A program made the translations under genes and the position numbers. The notes beneath the pieces are model-generated. The model did no database searches. It saw only the letters and a list, made by a program, of their open reading frames with translations, and had not been told where the DNA came from. A stretch of 64,000 bases of DNA from Gigantopelta aegis (Eukaryota > Mollusca > Gastropoda > Neomphalida > Peltospiridae): positions 8,256,516 through 8,320,515 of the forward strand of contig NC_054699.1 in assembly GCF_016097555.1 (NCBI RefSeq), written 5' to 3'. Numbering within the stretch: position 1 is the first letter of the stretch; each line of letters opens with the position of its first letter. Shown here one piece after another: positions 62,601-64,000 of the stretch.

Positions 62601-64000
62601 GAGCTGAATCCTACCCTAAAAAACTAATTAATGAAAAAATGATCACATTTTTATTTTGTGATTAGCAACAGTTACATTACCTTTTGTGGCTCTTATATCG
62701 TTCACCGATGGCATTATCCAAGCATTGAGGTACCTGGCTCCAGCTTTCACTTTCACAATAGTTCCCGTCCAAAATACAATCTGAAATATTTAAAATATAG
62801 TACCATCCATAAAACAATCTGAAATATTTACAATAGTACCATCCATATAATAATATTTACAATAGTACCGTCCATAAAACAATCTCAAATATTTACAATA
62901 GCGCCATTCATAAAACAATCTGAAATATTTAAAATATAGTACCGTCCATAAAACAATTAGAAATATTTAAAATATAGTACTGTCCATAAAACATTCTGAA
63001 ATATTTAAAATATAGTACCGTCCATAAAACAATTAGAAATATTTACAATAGTACCCTTCATAATACAATATTTACAATAGTACCATCCATAAAACAATCT
63101 CAAATATTTACAATAGTACCATCCATAAAACAATCTCAAATATTTAAAATATAGAACCATCTATAAAACAATCTGAAATATTTACAATAGTACTGTCCAT
63201 AAAACAATCTGAAATATTTACAATATAGTACCATCCATAAAACAATCTCAAATATTTAAAATATAGAACCATCTATAAAACAATCTCAAATATTTACAAT
63301 AGTACTGTCCATAAAACAATCTGAAATATTTACAATATAGTACCATCCATAAAACAATCTGAAATATTTACAATAGTACCATCCATAAAACAATCTGAAA
63401 TATTTACAATATAGTACCATCCATAAAACAATCTGAAATATTCACAATATAGTACCATCCATAAAACAATCTGAAATATTTACAATAGTACCGTCCATAA
63501 AACAATCTGAACTATTTAAAATATAGTACCATCCATAAAACAATCTGAAACATTTAAAATTATATTATCGTCCATAAAACAATCTGAAATATTTAAAATA
63601 TAGTACCGTCCATAAAACAATTTGAAATATTTACAATAGTACCGTCCATAAGAAAGATTTACCATTAATACCATGATACCATTAATACCATTAATATTAA
63701 TGCACAAGCTGCATCTATAATCTCTTTTTAATTTGCTATTCATTTTTCTTTTCATTTATTTTTTGGATGCTATAACTTTTGATGAAGATATCTCTCAATG
63801 TTGCTGATTTATATTTGAATTCAAGTATCCACTACTTATTTTGAAATGAATTGCTTTGAAAATTCACAAATGGTGAACATGGTGAGTGCTAGAGCTATAG
63901 CCCTGGCTCCTGTTAACTGGCGAGCTCTGTGCCCACACTACCGCACTCACGTGGAACGTCCTCATGTCTGCAGAGTTGTAGATCTTGATCCCCGCTGTGA
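38783..64000 (-). CDS. VWDE: VWDE-like gene (VWD and EGF domains, transmembrane), eleven exons seen
   Basis: Eleven exons on the minus strand (63951-64000, 62681-62780, 60987-61116, 59071-59207, 57955-58088, 56052-56222, 53833-54013, 52080-52279, 51600-51830, 50829-50943, 38783-38921) all have AG acceptors and GT donors, and their phases agree, giving about 529 codons. Domain order: the end of a VWD domain, a cysteine-rich segment, a polybasic RRRRR site, two helical cysteine-containing segments, an EGF module, a TIG-like beta domain, a CxxC module and a transmembrane helix. The run from VWD through EGF to the CHDC module follows vertebrate VWDE. The membrane helix soon after is unlike the long EGF tail of human VWDE. 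The start lies beyond 64000 and the cytoplasmic tail beyond 38783. Likely a cell-surface or shed extracellular protein; its function is unknown. Confidence 0.75.
38981..39360 (+). mobile_element. tRNA-derived SINE with a different head, tail type 1
   Basis: The head (38981-39053) still folds as a tRNA: GCCTCG pairs with CGAGGC, and a perfect T arm carries CTGGGTTCGGATCCCAG. The second half and tail are the type-1 SINE (GCGACAGCGGGATTCC to AAATAAAACATTTCTTTC). So the same tail is joined to another tRNA-like head. Confidence 0.75.
39361..40230. other. Intronic stretch without recognised genes; poly-C run
   Basis: Lies inside the 11.9-kb intron of the VWDE-like gene. A poly-C run is at 39817-39842. 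An 88-codon frame at 39454-39720 has no recognisable domain. Confidence 0.4.
40246..40569 (-). mobile_element. Full-length tRNA-derived SINE, tail type 1, with 15-bp target duplication
   Basis: GAATATTCAAACAAG flanks both sides (40231-40245, 40570-40584), which fixes both ends. Tail AAGGAAATG, head ending CTGGGCTATGTCTCGTCC. This is the clearest intact SINE insertion in the window and implies LINE-type mobilisation. Confidence 0.9.
40585..41364. other. Intronic stretch without recognised features
   Basis: AT-rich intron sequence; no exon with consistent phase was found on the minus strand. Confidence 0.4.
41365..42783. repeat. 71-bp tandem array, left part
   Basis: About 17 regular units from about 41590, preceded by two or three diverged, irregular units (41365-41590). 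The core is CTACTTACACATGTACCCTG, then TTACAATCTTATCGCATTTC, then the GGCATG(T/C)(T/C)TTCACCTAAATCC segment. Two units carry an extra T in the T run, about ten units apart. On the minus strand every regular unit contains GTAAGT. The array stops at the DIRS element and resumes beyond it. Confidence 0.95.
42784..42938 (+). repeat. DIRS left inverted terminal repeat
   Basis: Matches the reverse complement of 48788-48940 closely from ACATTACCTGTCCTCAAACA to TAACTTCCTTCTTTTTC. The outermost 10 bases differ from those of the right repeat. Confidence 0.92.
43027..43355 (+). promoter_or_regulatory. Tandem pair of about 165 bp ahead of the DIRS Gag frame
   Basis: Two units (about 43027-43185 and 43186-43355) share CGTTAGCTTTCG, GACTT...CAAG, ATGAAATGTTGTTATATTGC and GTGTCGGACGCCATTT. 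The position between the left repeat and the first frame suggests a leader or promoter repeat. That role is inferred only from position. Confidence 0.5.
43407..44996 (+). CDS. DIRS Gag-like protein
   Basis: 529 codons. Near the start are two CxxC pairs (VRACLRCKKF; CPGCRVPC; CDLC), then a Ser/Arg-rich middle (RSRDRSRARSRSPRPARLP), a conserved-looking globular half, and a basic C-terminus (KRWRGSFRGQ). This is the usual make-up of the first DIRS frame, a putative nucleic-acid-binding structural protein. Part of a fossil-class element. Confidence 0.75.
   Translation: MSDVNVQRQVRACLRCKKFTAGGDPHELCPGCRVPCSLSSRCDLCSGLSTVEFAAYLKVLSARAKKVESSPSIADSIADVLRSMLPTMLKETMASMAALPEPAGLGPGPVQVPSSGGAAPGRKTSDDRPAVPTQPFDKPTQSVRRSTASKDHRSSKSSSAQRSRDRSRARSRSPRPARLPTGSVDRQRRPSIEASEGSRRDRPRSGSPVNSVSADRLACARVLRDFGDAPPTAVSVIDETESPDHMNMRDCLAAVYDMLPSLPHPPTPSKKGPTPMIATDVPPEDVVICSLAAGTLVSEVATDLDRTFKDTASFVAFPTWGHRMYPVFDMTFTDVAPSLDEDVHRLGKSSTVDLTDKQVQAMDTAQRRCLFVLSYLDVFLAAMATQAKDARCYALFQQSAQMLAFLTSSVTSMSSMLMQYRRQAYLKKSTLDFQHKKELLAQPWSATKLFAGKVSEVVKANDKDQQSTATVKALQLISTLESTKRKSTFTPQPPSKRWRGSFRGQPSRRFPVRRPSGPPARTQGKPGRR
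44788..47004 (+). pseudogene. DIRS reverse transcriptase and RNase H region
   Basis: Visible RT blocks: LTPGFYSDIFLVPKKDSPEL, WLASLDLKDAYLHVPMHADF, WTVLPFGISIAPWLFTRI and YLDDCL. RNase H follows: LFVNASLEGWGAHLS, LLELLAVYYAI, ATDSTTAAAYINRQGG and HIPGVSNVLADTLSR. Downstream is the ETW-like region typical of DIRS (WTPNIDLFATRFNHQLRVYV). It overlaps the recombinase frame along its whole length. Treated as a fossil; about one break. Confidence 0.88.
45027..48062 (+). CDS. DIRS tyrosine recombinase (long overlapping frame)
   Basis: The last third (from about 46980) is a tyrosine recombinase: an N-terminal core-binding part (STTAAYNVRWLCFHRWCVGK), the first catalytic Arg in FATAARVSELHAL, HELRALAAT as the HxxR box, and a Tyr in the ANYYLRDVS segment near the end. 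It would insert the circular DNA copy. The frame is also open for about 650 codons upstream, opposite the RT/RNase H frame. That part is Ser/Arg/His-rich and has no domain I recognise. Long overlap of these two frames is known for DIRS elements. Confidence 0.85.
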   Translation: MLQPTPAPDFEPEQRFGFDASGVYHTGRKIHGRKSTSPLLAKLADTLPRSVCHVDLEDRVSSAIVCHPSIDHFTSRTAAFRCASQGSTGVRQQAGGEGSRSQHFGSTLNTRILLGHLSRTKEGFSRAANDSQLGGLQRPLPVSSSDLQDVNVARYHSRDQTGGLACLARSQGRLPARSDACRFPSLPAVCATGSALRMDSPALWDIHSAMAVHQNHDSDVTLPASQRYILLPIPRRLPDEVSQQDRADCTCCLHHGLSQAAGLDYQHREISTGSHAVSTVHRRLASTRPGPRSSSFRPLGEDPDHDCHSPHRSNDLPRLAESPGSPHFCPGFDTQRSSPVAALADVSQPVCSFQQSGLDHLTPGRSTLQPAVVAAPIERLRRCLYAGLHSHSSPIRQRVTGRLGSPSKQPDYFRAVVSRRTRIPHQPVRVVGSLLRYPSLATDVDGSLSHGGHRQYDRGGLHQSSGRNSLQQSAAVDLSSLQAGRRNSIATSGSSYSRGFQCTSRHIVPAVVSTADGVDAPSGSISMGVRHTLDTKHRSFRHTIQPSVEGLRVSGAGSRSSGSRRIGHQLGTDGRVRFSSTNPPSKGASEVSAVPLSPVAHCSDVAIQDVVSRSNTSCRSTSFTAARLGSSVAASHVKTIPSTSAVVPTARVDFISKSLRKKGFSSQSTAAILKAHRSSTTAAYNVRWLCFHRWCVGKKLKPQTIQIPRLADFLLYLRTTLRLKGSTIAGYVSVIATVRDVTTGTKLSGIPEIHKMIKGFRLEDQVHRFRPPRWDLNLVLRALSTAPYEPIESSSLQDLTRKTVFLLGFATAARVSELHALDVDLVRFHRDRRAVNLGLLMNFIAKNQLPDQAPRSYVVQALSSIVGPADVEDLALCPVRALHQYIERTRSFRQHRKRLFLSCNQSRLRDITKNTVATWIRSSILTAYQKEGLPAPSASNPHELRALAATMSLHCNTSIQHIITGCFWATDSIFANYYLRDVSTEDVEGFHHLGPVVAAQTLLNTSRPRRR
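48648..48732. repeat. DIRS internal complementary region
   Basis: The first half is the complement of the left end of the element (GTAATGTCTATAGAAATGG), the second half the complement of the right end (GGAGAAAACTTGAGTG). They meet at TGG, the complement of the CCA at both junctions. This is the template thought to join the ends into a circle. Confidence 0.92.
48788..48963 (-). repeat. DIRS right inverted terminal repeat
   Basis: Inverted copy of the left repeat with an extra outer extension of about 20 bases (ending ACACTCAAGTTTTCT), as is usual for DIRS elements. Confidence 0.92.
48964..50815. repeat. 71-bp tandem array, right part
   Basis: About 26 units. Units near the element match the left part (TTATCGCA). 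From about 49350 the variant TTATCACA takes over. From about 50050 to 50660 GGCATGTTTTC and TTGCATGTCTTC units alternate, a 142-bp higher-order repeat. One unit near 49530 has the extra T. The last unit becomes irregular (TGTCCACTTAATCCAGTG) and runs into the splice donor of the exon at 50829. Confidence 0.95.
50829..50943 (-). CDS. VWDE: VWDE-like gene, cysteine-rich exon
   Basis: 115 bp, phase 0 to 1. Reads SNICEIGTNCYAAGHSSTTD then RCLFCQPDENKNDWTYSQ, matching the CY...C..C.PD module after the TIG-like part of VWDE. Acceptor TACTTCAG; donor GTAAGT at 50823-50828, which is where the 71-bp array begins. Confidence 0.75.
50955..51345. repeat. (AAT)n, (GT)n and poly-G runs; MITE-like G/C-rich block
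   Basis: (AAT)n at 50956-50985; GT then poly-G at 51062-51105. A G/C-rich block at about 51165-51345 ends AGAATCCTAGCTACGGGCAT, which looks like the end of a MITE, but the other end is unclear. Confidence 0.6.
51600..51830 (-). CDS. VWDE: VWDE-like gene, TIG-like domain exon
   Basis: 231 bp, phase 0 to 0. Reads VGQTSYEEIDQQMVLTQATV, later IRCSITHVGK and FDPVCHDCDAVSATCTKM. The beta-rich part followed by CHDC resembles the region after the first EGF module of VWDE. Acceptor ATATTTAG, donor GTGAGT. Confidence 0.75.
51857..52000 (-). mobile_element. tRNA-derived SINE, tail type 2, fragment
   Basis: Tail and body without the tRNA head. Confidence 0.7.
52080..52279 (-). CDS. VWDE: VWDE-like gene, EGF end and following exon
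   Basis: 200 bp, phase 1 to 0. Finishes the EGF module (SCVCTADYVGADCS), then PPTITSLENDGVCEFRDSLN and CSDIFINGQNFVQSELLMC, the CDxRxxxC-type segment that follows EGF in VWDE. Acceptor TTTGTCCAG, donor GTAAGA. Confidence 0.8.
52361..52415. mobile_element. DIRS terminal-repeat fragment
   Basis: TTTTATGGATACATTACCTG, then TCCTCAAAACAAGTGCAC and a C-rich run, matches the outer end of the DIRS right terminal repeat (complement of 48905-48950). No other DIRS sequence adjoins it. Relic of another insertion. Confidence 0.7.
52431..52625 (-). mobile_element. tRNA-derived SINE, tail type 2, fragment
   Basis: Tail and body, ending near the CACTGGTTAGAACG segment. Confidence 0.65.
52640..53832. other. 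Intronic AT-rich stretch
   Basis: A- and C-rich runs at 52845-52915 and a (TAAC)n/(TAAA)n tract at 53608-53680. A short inverted pair lies near 53055-53100 (AAAACGATGTG and CACATCGTTTT). No exon was found. Confidence 0.45.
53833..54013 (-). CDS. VWDE: VWDE-like gene, exon starting the EGF module
   Basis: 181 bp, phase 0 to 1. Reads VAGGPMFLEETLDDLMEECI, a helical part, then LSCNPVDCSGNGQCVEG, the first half of an EGF module that is completed in the next exon. Acceptor AACGCAG, donor GTGGGA. Confidence 0.8.
54644..55174. mobile_element. MITE-like element with TCCCCTACC inverted ends and internal AAGGGCCATAA repeats
   Basis: The ends read GTCCCCTACCGG and (inverted) GTCCCCTACCAG. Inside are three diverged repeats, each with CTCCTAAGTTCAAGGGCCATAA and an AACTT(G/A)ATCTGTAA segment, followed by a GACGGACGGACGG run. 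A lone right end (ACCGGTAGGGGACTAA) is at about 56656. Superfamily not assigned. Confidence 0.6.
55340..56020. repeat. Diverged duplicated block
   Basis: Two similar stretches (about 55360-55520 and 55870-56015) share GGTCGAAATTTGCA/GGTCAAAATTTGCA, a TCTATCA segment and TTATATTCTCTCATCCT. Remnants of an unassigned repeat. Confidence 0.45.
56052..56222 (-). CDS. VWDE: VWDE-like gene, helical cysteine exon
   Basis: 171 bp, phase 0 to 0. Reads KAGWPTKDGFTIESARALCE and later NSTISQKCGQAM and YCMEDIR. Acceptor TTTACCAG, donor GTAAGA. Confidence 0.78.
56416..56590 (-). mobile_element. SINE with internal deletion and 12-bp target duplication
   Basis: TGGACAAGACAG on both sides (56404-56415, 56591-56602). 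The type-1 tail start is joined straight to the body and head, so most of the tail is gone. A type-2 tail fragment is at 56357-56402. Confidence 0.75.
56745..57240. mobile_element. Two tRNA-derived SINEs, tail type 2, head to head
   Basis: A reversed, diverged copy (about 56748-56930) lies next to a forward copy (about 56945-57228, head CATAACCCAGTGATAAAGTG). Confidence 0.65.
57318..57925 (-). mobile_element. SINE type 1 with a type-2 SINE nested inside
   Basis: The inner SINE (57557-57858) is flanked by TGGCTGGAATGA (57545-57556, 57859-57870), a 12-bp target duplication within the outer SINE body. The outer head resumes at 57871 and ends about 30 bases from the exon at 57955. Confidence 0.85.
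57955..58088 (-). CDS. VWDE: VWDE-like gene, exon with polybasic cleavage site
   Basis: 134 bp, phase 1 to 0. Reads GSTDITSELVVKSLVNEPIG, then ARRRRRAVPSTAND. Five arginines in an extracellular part are a strong candidate furin-type cleavage site. Acceptor CTTTTCAG, donor GTTAGT. Confidence 0.78.
58125..58700. mobile_element. SINE of a further family (+), followed by a reversed type-2 SINE
   Basis: 58125-58375: truncated tRNA-like head (GAGTTCGCAGCCCGG), GTGGGTAGGTGTAAGGCCAC, CAGATAGCTGAGGTGTGTGC and tail CACGAAACTAAGTTGAAACG. 58385-58700: type-2 body and head, reversed, with a short internal duplication. Confidence 0.65.
59071..59207 (-). CDS. VWDE: VWDE-like gene, cysteine-rich exon after the VWD domain
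   Basis: 137 bp, phase 2 to 1. Reads IMKNSVEDMSNGVQFAGADH and VCDCGDGCSAMTMVATCGLV. Acceptor TATTCTAG, donor GTATGT. Confidence 0.75.
59225..60500. mobile_element. Cluster of diverged SINEs
   Basis: 59225-59580 (+) is the same further family as 58125-58375, with GTGGTTAAGCCATCGG. 59618-59825, 60000-60236 and 60245-60480 are reversed type-2 copies of varying completeness. A fragment like the 105-bp insert of copy A lies at 59918-59985. Confidence 0.6.
60700..60986. repeat. Poly-G runs and a SINE fragment
   Basis: G-rich runs at 60717-60742 and 60821-60837, then a tRNA-like SINE head (GTAGCTCGGTGGTACAGCGC) from about 60836 to 60965. Confidence 0.6.
60987..61116 (-). CDS. VWDE: VWDE-like gene, VWD domain end
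   Basis: 130 bp, phase 1 to 2. Reads GLCGMFDGNVYNDFYLPNGD and later ALTPDDFSEAWR. GLCGxFDGxxxNDF and FxxxWR are the hallmarks of the C-terminal half of VWD domains. Acceptor TCCTTGTAG; donor GTATAA, a weak donor. Confidence 0.82.
61255..62680. mobile_element. Cluster of SINEs in an intron
   Basis: Reversed fragment 61255-61395; forward copy about 61420-61710; nearly complete reversed type-1 copy 62083-62403; reversed fragment 62404-62600, with a poly-C run at 62535-62547. Confidence 0.6.
62681..62780 (-). CDS. VWDE: VWDE-like gene, VWD domain exon
   Basis: 100 bp, phase 0 to 1. Reads IVFWTGTIVKVKAGARYLNA and WIMPSVNDIRATKG, the strand region before GLCG in VWD domains. Acceptor AAATATTTCAG; donor GTAATG. 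The acceptor and first bases are copied in the adjoining tandem array. Confidence 0.8.
62781..63650. repeat. 36-38 bp minisatellite derived from a splice junction
   Basis: About 22 units of the form AATATTTA(A/C)AATA(TA)GTACC followed by (A/G)TCCATAAAACAATCTGA. On the minus strand a unit reads AAATATTTCAGATTGTTTTA then TGGACGGTACTA, like the real junction AAATATTTCAG/ATTGTATTTTGGACGGGA. About a dozen units keep TTTCAG intact. Others have TTTGAG or TTTCTA there. Confidence 0.9.
63651..63950. other. Intronic stretch without recognised features
   Basis: AT-rich sequence between the minisatellite and the next exon; nothing recognised. Confidence 0.4.
63951..64000 (-). CDS. VWDE: VWDE-like gene, first exon in the window (partial)
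   Basis: Open at the window edge. Reads TAGIKIYNSADMRTFH and ends at GTGAGT in phase 0. Part of the VWD domain. Confidence 0.7.

Overview
The window is animal (eukaryotic) genomic DNA. Host genes are split by GT-AG introns, tRNA-derived SINEs and microsatellites are dense, and mobile elements make up most of the sequence. The SINE types, the low gene density and the mix of elements suggest a mollusc, probably a gastropod, but no species marker is visible. Two runs of exactly 200 N (22555-22754 and 38074-38273) are scaffold placeholders, so the window is three contigs whose order and orientation are only as good as the scaffolding.

Contigs 1 and 2 (1-38073) hold three related copies of a segment that begins an arylacetamide deacetylase/NCEH1-type membrane esterase gene. 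Copy A (about 882-5756, +) keeps only a damaged first coding exon and is cut by an LTR retrotransposon with Gmr1-like domain order (5757-11748, -). Copy B (about 16668-22554, +) has four intact exons. Copy C (about 22795-34480, -) is the mirror image of B across the 200-N gap and has the same four exons. Each copy carries its own transposon insertions: a MULE and a 105-bp insert in A; a 450-bp inverted-repeat insert in B; a Harbinger-like MITE, a 130-bp MITE, a short-LTR Mag-like retrotransposon and an 873-bp tandem duplication in C. The other copies often provide the empty site. The B/C mirror may be a real palindrome or an alternative haplotype joined the wrong way round. Region 11749-15300 is mostly unassigned, apart from two candidate terminal exons at 13530-13871.

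Contig 3 (38274-64000) carries eleven phase-consistent exons, on the minus strand, of a VWDE-like protein (von Willebrand factor D and EGF domains). They cover the end of a VWD domain, a polybasic site, an EGF module, a TIG-like module, a cysteine-rich module and a transmembrane helix. The 11.9-kb intron before the transmembrane exon holds a 71-bp tandem array (about 41365-50815) split by a nearly whole DIRS-type tyrosine-recombinase retrotransposon (42781-48966). The element has inverted terminal repeats and an internal complementary region, and it sits at a CCA trinucleotide with no target duplication.

The most unusual signal is that two unrelated tandem arrays in this gene each abut a splice junction and carry copies of it. 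The 71-bp unit repeats the 5' splice-site motif of the exon at 50829-50943. The 36-38 bp unit at 62781-63650 repeats the 3' splice site and first bases of the exon at 62681-62780. The remaining introns are filled with SINEs (two tail types on one tRNA-like head, plus further families), MITEs and low-complexity DNA.
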